Assembly: GCF_024519725.1 (NCBI RefSeq)
Contig: NZ_JALJRK010000006.1
Coordinates: 112,295-176,294, forward strand
DNA: 64,000 bases
Reading direction: 5' to 3'
Source of the DNA: Microvirga sp. Mcv34
GTDB taxonomy: Bacteria; Pseudomonadota; Alphaproteobacteria; Rhizobiales; Beijerinckiaceae
Position 1 is the stretch's first letter, and each line of letters starts with the position of its first letter. The notes below the pieces were generated by a model. The model saw only the letters and a program-made list of their open reading frames with translations, made no database searches and was not told where the DNA came from. Shown piece by piece: positions 9,157 through 17,462 of this stretch. The position numbers and the translations under genes are program-made.

Positions 9157-10539
9157 TCAGGGCGTCGAGATAGCGATCCCCTGCCCTTTCGAACGCCTTC
9201 CCCAGAAGCCTCCTTCGGCCATGAGGGCGGCAATCCCCTTGTCGAGCCAGCCCAGATCATCGAGAAGATCCAGGATGGTGAAGCGCCGGCGGATCAACCG
9301 CGCGCGCCGACATTCCTTCGCCAGCTGCGCCAGCGGCACCCCGAGGTCGCCGGGATGCGCCGCGGCGCCGGCCGCGCGAAGCCAGGTTTCCATTTCGTCG
9401 GGTGCAATGCAGTACCGGCGCAACTCTTCGCGCAGCGCCGGCCAGTCGGCGGCGAGCGTCGCCAAGCGCTCGGCCCGGCGCGGAGCCCGCTCCATCTTGA
9501 CCCGCATCTCCGTCCGCGCGGATTCGGCAATGTGCGGATCAGAGAATGCCGCTTCGATCTCGGCCTCCACCGCCTCGGGTGTGGACGCGGCGCCACGCGC
9601 TTGCGCGATGACGTTTTCATCGATGTCCTGCGCCAGGAACCACTCGTACAAGGCGAGGATCGCCACGGTCCCGATCCCCACGCAGGCGCCGTGCGCCGCA
9701 GGCTCGCCCTCGTAGGTGAGTCGTTCCATCTCCCAGACGTGCGAGATGAGGTGCTCGGCCCCGCTCGCCGGGCGAGAATTGCCATGAGCCTGCATGGCGA
9801 AGCCTGAGACGAGCAGGCCGTTCATGAGATCGCCCATGGCGGCAGAGTTGCCGGCGCCGATTGCGTCAGGCTGCGACAGCCATCCACGCACATTGTCCTG
9901 AACAAGCGCGAACGGCTCGGGATTGATCGGCTCCTCGCCCAGCAGGTCGGCCAGCTTCCAGTCCGCGCCGGCGACGATCTTTCCGGCCAGGTCGCCATAG
10001 CCCCAGCCCGCCATGCGGGCAGGAGCCCGCGCGATCACATCGAGATCGGCCACCACGCTGACGGGCGGTGCGCAGTCCAGCGTGCGCTTGAAGCCGTCGT
10101 CGAGCAAGGCGGCGCCCGAAGCGGCATAGCCGTCCATCGAGGCCGCCGTCGCCACGCAGATATAGGGAACACCGGCGAGTTCGGCCGCGTATTTCGTGAG
10201 GTCGTTGATGACGCCCGACCCGACGGCGACCGGAGTTGTTCCCTGCGCCTTGATCGCGCCGGCGATATCTCTCGCGAGGGCGGCATGAGGCTTCACCCGC
10301 GGGGCGGCCTCCAGAAGGACCGGAGCGACACTCGCAAGACCGGCCTGTTCCAGGATCGCGTGCGCATCGTAGCCGGCAGCCTCCATGGTATTGCGATCGC
10401 CGACGATCATCGGCGCGCGGCCTCCCGCGGCGCGTACCGCATCGGGCAGGAAAGCAAGCGCCGAAGAGGAGACGAACACCTGACGTGTCGTCGTCGCCTT
10501 CCGTACCGCCTCGTTGAGAACCTGCGCCTGACCTGCCAT
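9157..10539 (-). CDS. sn-glycerol-1-phosphate dehydrogenase (AraM/EgsA family)
   Basis: This 460-residue metal-dependent NAD(P) dehydrogenase interconverts dihydroxyacetone phosphate and sn-glycerol-1-phosphate. The nucleotide-binding loop VGSGVINDLTKYAAELAGVP (about residues 106-125), the ATAASMDGYASSG-like element just after it, and the metal-ligand segment ASGAEHLISHVWEME followed by HGACVGIGT match the AraM/G1PDH branch of the iron-alcohol-dehydrogenase superfamily. It is longer than B. subtilis AraM (about 394 residues) because of a C-terminal extension. A GAGGGG motif lies just before the ATG. It is first in the ugp-like operon, so it probably oxidises imported or released glycerol-1-phosphate to DHAP (inference); a role in making G1P cannot be excluded. 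Confidence 0.85.
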   Translation of the reverse strand: MAGQAQVLNEAVRKATTTRQVFVSSSALAFLPDAVRAAGGRAPMIVGDRNTMEAAGYDAHAILEQAGLASVAPVLLEAAPRVKPHAALARDIAGAIKAQGTTPVAVGSGVINDLTKYAAELAGVPYICVATAASMDGYAASGAALLDDGFKRTLDCAPPVSVVADLDVIARAPARMAGWGYGDLAGKIVAGADWKLADLLGEEPINPEPFALVQDNVRGWLSQPDAIGAGNSAAMGDLMNGLLVSGFAMQAHGNSRPASGAEHLISHVWEMERLTYEGEPAAHGACVGIGTVAILALYEWFLAQDIDENVIAQARGAASTPEAVEAEIEAAFSDPHIAESARTEMRVKMERAPRRAERLATLAADWPALREELRRYCIAPDEMETWLRAAGAAAHPGDLGVPLAQLAKECRRARLIRRRFTILDLLDDLGWLDKGIAALMAEGGFWGRRSKGQGIAISTP

Positions 10540-10567
10540 TGACCCCTCACTCGCGATACATTTGCAT

Positions 10568-10586
10568 ATTGTGTATTACAATTGTA
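10568..10586. promoter_or_regulatory. Possible operator of the SorC-type regulator
   Basis: The AT-rich divergent intergenic region contains ATTGT-GTATT-ACAAT and, overlapping it, the 10-bp palindrome TACAATTGTA (10577-10586). Its place between the dehydrogenase operon and its likely regulator suggests an operator; no experimental consensus for this regulator is known to me. Confidence 0.35.
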
Positions 10587-10785
10587 TGACGATGACAACG
10601 GGGTCCTGGCCCCTTGCTCCCGCCGGTGGATTCGTTCGATGATGGCGCCGATACCTTGTTCCACCCTCACGAACGCCTCGGGATGATCGGAATGCGTTGC
10701 ACCCGATGGTGCGGCGGACCCGGCTCAGCGGGAGCGCCTTGACGGCTTGATACAGGCTTCGGACAATCATTGCAGGCGCGCGACC

Positions 10786-11787
10786 ATGCTGAACACGGAT
10801 GACAATTCTCTCGAGGCGCGGGTTGCGTGGCTCTACTTCATGGAAGGCATGACCCAGGCCGACATCGCAGAGAAGCTCGGCATGACGAGACTTCGCGTGA
10901 ACCGGATGCTGGTCGAGGCGCGCACGAGCGGCCTTATCAGCATCACCCTCAATTCGCGCTTTGCCACCTGCGTTGAACTCGAACAGATCCTCATTAGCGA
11001 GTTCGGCCTGAAGGATGCCGTCATCATTCCGACGCCGGATGATCCGGATCTCGTTCCGGTCCTGCTCGGTCAGGCGGCGGGCGAGTATCTGTCGAATTTC
11101 CTTGAGACGAATCGCGTCAAAGGTCTTGGGCTTGGCTGGGGTGCGACCCTGCGCGAGACTATCCGCAACACGCGGCCGGGCCGCTATCCGGACTTGTGCG
11201 TCAACTCGATGATGGGCGGGCTGACGCACGGCCTGGAACTCAACACCTTCGAGACGGCGAGCAGCCTTGCCAACCGCCTGAACGCCGAATGCCAGTATCT
11301 GGCCGCGCCCATCTATGCTGGCAGTCCTGCGTCACGCGACATCATCCTGTCGCAGGACGTGTTTCGCGAGGCCTTCGAGCGCATTTCAGCAAACGATGTC
11401 GCGGTGCTCAGCATCGGCGATCTCTCCCTCCGCTCCCTGCTGATCCGCTACGGTCTGCCGCGGGATGTGCCCACCGACGAGCTGCTGGCGCTCGGCGCCG
11501 TTGGCGATATCCTGGGGCAGTTCTACGATGCTGAAGGCCACGTGATCGACCATCCGCTCAACCTGCGCGCCATCGCCTTGCCGCTCAGCGAACTCTCTCG
11601 CATTCCGACCGTCGTCCTCGCGTCCGGCGGGCGCAACAAGATTCCTGCCATCGCGGCAGCCCTCAAGGCCCACCTCGCCTCCGTGGTCATCTGCGACGAG
11701 ACCACGGCCCGGACGGCGCGTGACCTTGTTCTGGCCGGCGACGCATCTAAGAGATCGCCGCCGGGGAAACGCCGCAGCCGCGGATAG
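10786..11787 (+). CDS. SorC/DeoR-type sugar-binding transcriptional regulator
   Basis: This 333-residue regulator has an N-terminal helix-turn-helix (MTQADIAEKLGMTRLRVNRML, about residues 22-42) and a large C-terminal domain of the SorC/CggR phospho-sugar-binding type (GLGLGWGATLRETI, AAPIYAGSP, LSIGDLSLRSLL, VLASGGRNKIPAIAAALKAH). I prefer the ATG at 10786 to an upstream one at 10747 because the latter adds only 13 unconserved residues. It is divergent from the dehydrogenase/ugp operon and most likely controls it in response to a phosphorylated polyol or triose (inference). Confidence 0.88.
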   Translation: MLNTDDNSLEARVAWLYFMEGMTQADIAEKLGMTRLRVNRMLVEARTSGLISITLNSRFATCVELEQILISEFGLKDAVIIPTPDDPDLVPVLLGQAAGEYLSNFLETNRVKGLGLGWGATLRETIRNTRPGRYPDLCVNSMMGGLTHGLELNTFETASSLANRLNAECQYLAAPIYAGSPASRDIILSQDVFREAFERISANDVAVLSIGDLSLRSLLIRYGLPRDVPTDELLALGAVGDILGQFYDAEGHVIDHPLNLRAIALPLSELSRIPTVVLASGGRNKIPAIAAALKAHLASVVICDETTARTARDLVLAGDASKRSPPGKRRSRG

Positions 11788-11806
11788 ACGGGCGCTCTGC
11801 ACGCCT

Positions 11807-11902
11807 TCACATATTGACGTAGTTGAGTCCGCCGCCTTCGGGGGTGACCCAGGTGATGTTCTGGTTCGGGTCCTTGATGTCGCAGGTCTTGCAGTGGGGC
11901 AT
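11807..11902 (-). pseudogene. 3' remnant of electron-transfer flavoprotein-ubiquinone oxidoreductase (ETF-QO)
   Basis: About 32 codons encode [20 protein letters not shown] followed by GGG and an LNYVNM terminus. That is the very C-terminal 4Fe-4S segment of ETF-QO, whose usual form is [18 protein letters not shown]...PEGGGG..Y.NM. The normal first cysteine of the cluster is Met here, and the frame upstream (to 12004) has no ETF-QO sequence, so the rest of the gene (over 500 codons) is missing. It abuts the 3' end of the glucan phosphorylase gene. It is probably a decayed duplication or rearrangement scar. Confidence 0.8.
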
Positions 11903-12010
11903 CTGACGTCGAGTCTCCAGGCATGCTCGCCGATCAAGCCTGCTTCTAAAGCCACGCTGGTCGATCCAGGTTAAAGCCGTATAAGACAGATCGACATGCG
12001 GCACACCTTA

Positions 12011-13705
12011 TCACCGCAGATAGGCTTCGCTGGCATAGCGGCGCATCATGTGCTGGCTGTTGAAGATCGGGCCGATCTTGCTGATCGTCTGCTTCATCAT
12101 CCAGATCCAGCGGGACCTGTCCTGGGCGTAAAGCGGGAGGACAACAGCTTCTAGTTTCTCGTACAGCGCGCGGGCGTGATCCTCGCGGGTTCCCTCGGGC
12201 CGGTGGTCGATACTCCAGCCGGTGATACCCTCCTCGCAGGCTTCAAGCCACCATCCGTCGAGAATGCTGAGGTTGAGAACCCCATTCAGCGCCGCCTTCA
12301 TGCCGCTCGTCCCGGAAGCCTCCAGGGACGGCAGCGGCGTGTTGAGCCAGATGTCGCTGCCGGCCGTGAGCGTCCGGGCGATCTCCATGTCATAATTCGG
12401 AAGGAAGACGATGGGGACGTCCCGCAGATCGTCGATATGGCCGTGGATCTGCTGAATGAGCGCCTTGCCCCCTTCGTCCCGCGGATGAGCCTTTCCGGCG
12501 ACGACGATCTGCAGCGCGAACTCGCGATGGAGCCGCCTCACGCGCTCCAGATCCATAAACAGTAGGTTCGGACGCTTATATCCGGTCATGCGCCGTGCGA
12601 ACCCGATCACGGGCGCTTCGGGATCGAAGTCTATCCCCGACTGCCCCTTGACTATCTCCAGCAGGTCGCGCTTGGCCTCGCGATGTGCGTCCCAGACATT
12701 CCCGTCGTCGAGTTGATCGGCACGCGACAGGACTTCCGGTTCGTGGCACCAATGGGGAAGGATACTCTGGAACAGGCGCGCGAAGGCCGGATGTGTCCAA
12801 TGCTCCACATGCACGCCGTTGGTGATCGCCCGGACGCGATACCCGGGGAACATCCGCCGGGTCGTCTCCGCATGACGCCGTGCAACGCCGTTGACATATC
12901 CGCTGAGATTCAGCGCGAGCCGCGTCATGTTCAGGCGATCCTCTCCTGCGAGGCTCTTCAGCTCGTCGAGCGCCACGACGTCGCCAAGGACACGCGCCAC
13001 ATCCTCATAGGCGAAGCGGTCATGTCCCGCCTCAACCGGCGTGTGCGTGGTGAAGATGCATTGCCGGCGGACAGGGTCGGTATTGTGGGGCCGGGGCTCG
13101 AGCGGGTTGTCCGAAGGAGCGCGAGCGTGGCGGCGCAGAAGGTTTAGCGCAAGCAGGGCGGCGTGCCCCTCGTTGAGATGATAGGTCTCGATACTGAAGC
13201 CGAGCGCCCGCAACATGCGCTCGCCACCGATCCCGAGAACGGCCTCCTGCCTGAGCCGGTCGCACTCCCCGCCGCCGTAAAGCCGGTCCGTGACGGTGCG
13301 ATCTTGAGTGGCGTTCTGATCGAGCCGGGTGTCCAGGAGGATCACCGGCACCTTGTATCCGAGGGGCGATGCAAGCTCGTACAGCCAGGGACGTATCCAG
13401 ACGTCCCGCCCCTCCAGGGTGACGGCGACCATCGCGGGAACCTGCGCGGTCCATTGTTCCGGCTCCCACGGATCGGGCCAGTCGATCTGGCGCCCCTCCC
13501 CGTCGATCGTCTGGCGCAGATAGCCGTCGCGGCTGGCCAGCGTGACGAACACCATCGGGAGTTCCAGGTCGGCGGCGGAGTGCGCCACGTCTCCGGCGAG
13601 GATGCCGAGGCCGCCCGCATAGGTGTGCATCTCGGGCCGCAGGGCGATTTCCATGCTGAAATAGGCAATCCGCGTGCTCGGCAGATAGCTTTCGATCACC
13701 GACAC
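12011..13705 (-). CDS. glgP: Alpha-glucan (glycogen/maltodextrin) phosphorylase
   Basis: This GT35 enzyme releases glucose-1-phosphate from alpha-1,4-glucan with inorganic phosphate. It belongs to the short phosphorylase branch (564 residues with the start used here; animal and E. coli enzymes exceed 800). Conserved blocks are IAYFSMEIALRPEMHTYAGG near the N-terminus, LNEGHAALLALNLL, FTTHTPVEAGHDRF, and the PLP-lysine block GTSGMKAALNGVLNLSILDG near the C-terminus. I chose the GTG at 13705 because AAGGAG lies 7 bases upstream; a further-upstream ATG at 13759 would overlap pfkB and lacks such a site. It shares orientation with pfkB, giving a glycogen-to-glycolysis pair. Confidence 0.9.
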   Translation of the reverse strand: MSVIESYLPSTRIAYFSMEIALRPEMHTYAGGLGILAGDVAHSAADLELPMVFVTLASRDGYLRQTIDGEGRQIDWPDPWEPEQWTAQVPAMVAVTLEGRDVWIRPWLYELASPLGYKVPVILLDTRLDQNATQDRTVTDRLYGGGECDRLRQEAVLGIGGERMLRALGFSIETYHLNEGHAALLALNLLRRHARAPSDNPLEPRPHNTDPVRRQCIFTTHTPVEAGHDRFAYEDVARVLGDVVALDELKSLAGEDRLNMTRLALNLSGYVNGVARRHAETTRRMFPGYRVRAITNGVHVEHWTHPAFARLFQSILPHWCHEPEVLSRADQLDDGNVWDAHREAKRDLLEIVKGQSGIDFDPEAPVIGFARRMTGYKRPNLLFMDLERVRRLHREFALQIVVAGKAHPRDEGGKALIQQIHGHIDDLRDVPIVFLPNYDMEIARTLTAGSDIWLNTPLPSLEASGTSGMKAALNGVLNLSILDGWWLEACEEGITGWSIDHRPEGTREDHARALYEKLEAVVLPLYAQDRSRWIWMMKQTISKIGPIFNSQHMMRRYASEAYLR

Positions 13706-13730
13706 GGCCTGTCTCCTTATTCGCGCCTCC

Positions 13731-14651
13731 TCAGTCCGCCGTATAGAGACGCTCGACATCCTCCCGCCTACAAAGTTCTGTTCCCGGCGTCATCAGCGTC
13801 GCGGCGCCCGCGGCCATCCCCAGGCGGACAGCATGGCGAAGATCCATGCCCTGCATGAGCCCGAAGACGATGGCGCCGACCATGCAGTCTCCCGCTCCGA
13901 CAGCGCTCCGCACCGGAACCCTGAAGGGCGCCAGCCGCTCAGCTCCTTCGGCGGAAACGAGAAGGGCGCCATGGCCACCGAGGGAAACCACCATGACTTC
14001 GCAGATGCCCCGTGCAATCAGGCTCTGCGCAGCGGCCACCTGCGAGGCTTCGTCTGGAAGGTCCTCACCGACCCATTCCTTTAGCTCACGAAGGCTTGGC
14101 TTCAGGAGATATGCTCCAGAGCGTATCTGGCGCAGCGCATCGCCCGACGTATCGAGCACGAGGCGCGTTTCGAGAGACTTCGCCAAATCGGCCACTTGCT
14201 GAAAGAAATCCGCGGGAACACCCGGCGGCAGGCTGCCACTGGCGACGATGAAGCGGGTCCCGTCGGCAAGGCGGGCCAGATGAGCGAGGCAAGCCCGCCA
14301 TTCCTCCTCGGAAAGCTTCGGACCCGGCAGCACGAAGCGATATTGCTGACCGCTCCGCCGCTCATCGACCGTGAAGCTCTCGCGCGTCGTACCCGCAATC
14401 GGAACGCGACAGGAGAGAAGGCGCTCCCGATCCAGCAGGGTATCCAGAGCCGTTCCGGCCGCCCCGCCGGCGGGGAAAATCGCGAGCGCATCGCCGCCGA
14501 GCCTGCGGATCACCCGCGCCACGTTGATCCCGCCGCCACCTGGATCGTATCGCGGCGGTCCGCAGCGAATCTTGTCCGTCGGCATGACCGCGTCGGCGCT
14601 CGTGGCGATGTCCAGCGCCGGGTTCATGGTCAGCGTCACAACCTGCGGCAT
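13731..14651 (-). CDS. pfkB: 6-phosphofructokinase / 1-phosphofructokinase, PfkB family
   Basis: This 306-residue ribokinase-fold sugar-phosphate kinase starts VVTLTMNPALDIATSAD, as PfkB and FruK do. It has the sugar-binding glycine run DPGGGGINVARVIRRLGG (about residues 37-54), the SGSLPPGVPADFF block and the catalytic GAGDCMVGAI motif near the C-terminus with its Asp intact. The ATG at 14651 has GGGAGG upstream; a start at 14687 would add an unrelated Arg-rich leader. Paired with glucan phosphorylase it would feed glycogen-derived hexose phosphate into glycolysis. The choice between 6-phosphofructokinase-2 and 1-phosphofructokinase cannot be made from motifs alone. Confidence 0.9.
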   Translation of the reverse strand: MPQVVTLTMNPALDIATSADAVMPTDKIRCGPPRYDPGGGGINVARVIRRLGGDALAIFPAGGAAGTALDTLLDRERLLSCRVPIAGTTRESFTVDERRSGQQYRFVLPGPKLSEEEWRACLAHLARLADGTRFIVASGSLPPGVPADFFQQVADLAKSLETRLVLDTSGDALRQIRSGAYLLKPSLRELKEWVGEDLPDEASQVAAAQSLIARGICEVMVVSLGGHGALLVSAEGAERLAPFRVPVRSAVGAGDCMVGAIVFGLMQGMDLRHAVRLGMAAGAATLMTPGTELCRREDVERLYTAD

Positions 14652-14837
14652 TCGGCGCCTCCCGTGTCGCGCATCGGCGGCTCCCACCGGGACGTATCCG
14701 CCGCAGGATGGACCGCTTCCGGCATCGGCGGAAGATGTAACATGCCACCCCCTCCTTAAGGATCGCCGGGTATGGAGTTAAAGAAGCGCATCGCTTGTTC
14801 TATGATGGACGCGTCCGCTTCGCTGCGAGAGGGTGCC

Positions 14838-15311
14838 ATGGAAACCAACCCGGCCGCTTTTTCGATGCCCGCAACGCTGGAGCCTGAACTGGCTCGCCTT
14901 CGGATCTACTGGAAGGATCTTCTCCGCGGGGAGAACGCCATGCCGTTCTCGGACGACATCGACCTTTCCCAAATTCCCGAGCTCGCCAGCCGCGTCCTCC
15001 TGCTGCAGGCTTTCGAGAGCCCGGTACGCTTCCGCTTCGAGCACGCCGGAGAGCATGTGATCTCCCAATACGGCACCCCGTTGGAGGGGATGTTTTCGGA
15101 CGAGGTTCGGCAGCAAGGACCGCTGCAGGAACTTACGCGACAATGCAGCGCCACACTCGCGAGGCGCGCGCCTACGTATTTCCGATCTGCCGTGGAAGAA
15201 AATCAGGCCGCTTATGCGCGCCTTCTCCTGCCCACTTGGGGTGAGGGCCATATCATGTTGCTCCTCGGCGCCGTGGTCGACTCTCCCGAGGCGGCCAGGG
15301 TGCAAGCATAG
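14838..15311 (+). CDS. PAS-like domain protein (PAS_5 type), small
   Basis: This 157-residue protein has one PAS-like fold of the type found in small alphaproteobacterial proteins (ELARLRIYWKDLLRGENAMP, then LLLQAFESPVRFRFEHAGEH, and LLLPTWGEGHIMLLLGAVVD at the end). No output domain is present. Start chosen at 14838 because GAGAGG lies just upstream. Its architecture resembles the N-terminal part of the PRPP synthetase fusion at 19989-21497 (an ALRRLFERLDFAPQ...YWTEERGSR segment there). It is divergent from pfkB and upstream of the usp operon. Function unknown; such proteins are presumed sensors or adaptors. Confidence 0.75.
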   Translation: METNPAAFSMPATLEPELARLRIYWKDLLRGENAMPFSDDIDLSQIPELASRVLLLQAFESPVRFRFEHAGEHVISQYGTPLEGMFSDEVRQQGPLQELTRQCSATLARRAPTYFRSAVEENQAAYARLLLPTWGEGHIMLLLGAVVDSPEAARVQA

Positions 15312-15332
15312 AGAGCTCTCGCCAAGCCAAGT

Positions 15333-15346
15333 TTGCGTTAAGTCAA
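15333..15346 (+). promoter_or_regulatory. FixK/FNR-type box ahead of usp-mlaE-pncB
   Basis: TTGCGTTAAGTCAA fits TTG(A/C)-N6-(T/G)CAA, the published FixK2/FNR box pattern. It lies 87 bases before the usp start, which suits activator binding near -40. Confidence 0.75.
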
Positions 15347-15432
15347 AGTCGCGGATCTCGTTCGTGGCATCTTTCTCCTAAAGGGCAAGCGGCGATTGAT
15401 CGGCAATCGGCGTTGCCTCGTGGGAGAGGAGC

Positions 15433-16254
15433 ATGGCTCTCAAGGATCTGTTGGTCTTGACCGGCACCAGCATGGAAGCCGCTGGGACCTATGCCCTCTC
15501 GCTCTCGGTCACTTGCGGCGCCTGTTTGACCGCGGCCGTTCCGACCATCGAGCCCTCGCTTCCTCCCGGCCTGGCCGCCGAGTTGCCGGACGACCTTCTC
15601 TCTCGCATGAAAGACGAGGTCGAGGCTGCAGCGGGCAGGGCCGTCGAGCAATTCGCACAAGCCGCGCGAGAAGCCGACACATCGATCGATATCGTGAGAT
15701 TCAAGGCTATCGCCGGAGAGGTCGGCTATTCCCTGAGCCAAGTGGCGCGCTGCTTCGATGCCGTTATCCTTCCGCAGCCAAATCCGGACGGCACCGACAC
15801 GTCTGACATCATCGAGTCATGCCTCTTCGGCTCGGGACGCCCTCTCATCATCGTGCCCTATATTCGCGTCCGCCCTGACATCACTTCGATCCTGATCGCC
15901 TGGGACGGCGGACAACCGGCCGCACGAGCCGTTGCCGATGCTCTGCCACTGCTGGCGCTCGCCCGCCAAGTGGACATCGTCACCATCGGCAAGGGAGAAA
16001 ATGGCAATTCCCATCTCTCGGGCAGGATCCTGGCCCGGCATTTGGCCCGGCATGGCATCCAGGCCGAAGCGAAGCGGCTTCCCGTCGATGAGATCGATAT
16101 CGCGAACATGCTCCTGTCCCATGCGGCCGACATGGATGCCGACCTGATCGTGATGGGCGGCTACGGCCATTCGCGCCTGCGGGAGGTCGTTCTCGGCGGC
16201 ACCACCCGAGAGGTCCTCCGCTCCATGACCGTGCCGGTGCTCATGTCGCACTGA
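15433..16254 (+). CDS. Universal stress protein, tandem UspA domains
   Basis: This 273-residue protein contains two UspA-type domains. The first starts DLLVLTGTSMEAAGTYALSL; the second starts ITSILIAWDGGQPAARAVAD and ends with the nucleotide-loop signature LIVMGGYGHSRLREVVLGGT then TVPVLMSH. GGAGAGGAG lies just before the ATG. It is the first gene of a compact + strand operon (usp, STAS-MlaE, pncB; gaps of 23 and 6 bases). Two-domain UspA proteins of this type are commonly induced by oxygen limitation in proteobacteria, which agrees with the FixK-type box upstream. Confidence 0.92.
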   Translation: MALKDLLVLTGTSMEAAGTYALSLSVTCGACLTAAVPTIEPSLPPGLAAELPDDLLSRMKDEVEAAAGRAVEQFAQAAREADTSIDIVRFKAIAGEVGYSLSQVARCFDAVILPQPNPDGTDTSDIIESCLFGSGRPLIIVPYIRVRPDITSILIAWDGGQPAARAVADALPLLALARQVDIVTIGKGENGNSHLSGRILARHLARHGIQAEAKRLPVDEIDIANMLLSHAADMDADLIVMGGYGHSRLREVVLGGTTREVLRSMTVPVLMSH

Positions 16255-16277
16255 ACCGGAGAAGAGGAGCGAGCGCC

Positions 16278-17456
16278 ATGACTCTCGAGGCTTCCGTTCC
16301 CCTTCAAGACCGGCTGGACAGCTCCGACCGTCGCCCACCGGAATGGACCTTGAAGCAGGACCACAAGGAGCCCTTGGTCGAACTCTCGGGCGACTGGAGC
16401 GCGGAACAGGCCTCCGCCATGGAACTCGCCTTAGCGGACGTGATTGCCGACGTCCGAGCCTCACCAATGACGTTCGACCTTTCGCGCATCGACCGTCTCG
16501 ACACCGTCGGCGCCTGGCTCCTCGACCGCACCCGTCACGACCTCAAGGCCAAGGGCTGCACCCTTGTCTTCATCAAAGCCCGGGACGAACACGGCATCCT
16601 GCTCGATGAGGTGGATCACTATGACGTTCCTCCCAAGGCGGAGGTGAAGCGCCATCGGGCGTTCGATCTGCTGGCCGCTCTCGGCCATGCGGTCCTGGAC
16701 CTGGGCAGGGATGTCCTCTCCGGCTTGGCGTTCCTGGGCGAGTTCATGATGAGCCTGGGGCGCGTCGTCCTGCAGCCGAGGCGGTTCCGGGGAACGTCCC
16801 TGGTCAACCAGCTTGACTTCGTCGCCTTGCGGGGCGTTCCGATCATGGCGCTGATCTCCTTCCTCGTCGGCGGCATCATCGCCCAGCAGGGCATCTTTCA
16901 GCTGCGCCAGTTCGGGGCGAGCGCCTTCGTGGTCGACCTTGTCGGCATTCTCGTTCTCCGCGAACTCGGCGTTCTGCTCACGGCGATCATGGTCGCGGGC
17001 CGTTCCGGGTCCGCCTTCACGGCCGAACTGGGCTCCATGAAGATGCGAGAGGAGATCGACGCGATCAGGGTCATGGGGCTCGATCCGATGGAGGTGCTGA
17101 TCATCCCCCGCCTCCTGGCCCTGATCATCGGTCTGCCGATGCTGACCTTCCTGTCGGACCTGTCCGCGCTGCTCGGAGGCGGCTTGGTCGCATGGCTGTA
17201 CGAGGGAATCGGCCCGCACGTCTTCATGGCGCGCCTGAAGGAGGCGATTGCCCTCAACACGTTCCTGGTCGGCATGATCAAGGCGCCCTTCATGGCCTTG
17301 ATCATCGGCATGATCGCCTCCATCGAGGGATTTGCCGTTCAGGGATCGGCCGAGTCTCTGGGACGGCACGTCACGTCGTCGGTGGTGAAGGCGATCTTCA
17401 TGGTGATCGTCGCCGACGGCCTGTTCGCCATGTTCTTCGCAGCCATCAAGTACTGA
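16278..17456 (+). CDS. MlaE family lipid ABC permease with N-terminal STAS domain
   Basis: This 392-residue inner-membrane protein has an N-terminal STAS-like domain (about residues 25-115: WSAEQASAMELALADVI, DTVGAWLLDRTRHDLKAKGC) fused to an MlaE permease domain (about 135-392: VALRGVPIMALISFLVGGII, ELGVLLTAIMVAGRSGSAFT, ELGSMKMREEIDAIRVMGLD). MlaE proteins move phospholipid or other hydrophobic ligands with MlaF ATPase and MlaD. None of those partners is beside it, so it is an orphan subunit inside a stress/NAD operon. GAGGAG precedes the ATG. Confidence 0.9.
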   Translation: MTLEASVPLQDRLDSSDRRPPEWTLKQDHKEPLVELSGDWSAEQASAMELALADVIADVRASPMTFDLSRIDRLDTVGAWLLDRTRHDLKAKGCTLVFIKARDEHGILLDEVDHYDVPPKAEVKRHRAFDLLAALGHAVLDLGRDVLSGLAFLGEFMMSLGRVVLQPRRFRGTSLVNQLDFVALRGVPIMALISFLVGGIIAQQGIFQLRQFGASAFVVDLVGILVLRELGVLLTAIMVAGRSGSAFTAELGSMKMREEIDAIRVMGLDPMEVLIIPRLLALIIGLPMLTFLSDLSALLGGGLVAWLYEGIGPHVFMARLKEAIALNTFLVGMIKAPFMALIIGMIASIEGFAVQGSAESLGRHVTSSVVKAIFMVIVADGLFAMFFAAIKY

Positions 17457-17462
17457 CGCAGG

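Noticed and set aside
13706..13759. ATG start for glucan phosphorylase at 13759
   Set aside because: It would overlap the pfkB 3' end and has no ribosome-binding site; the GTG at 13705 has AAGGAG at good spacing and begins just before the conserved region.
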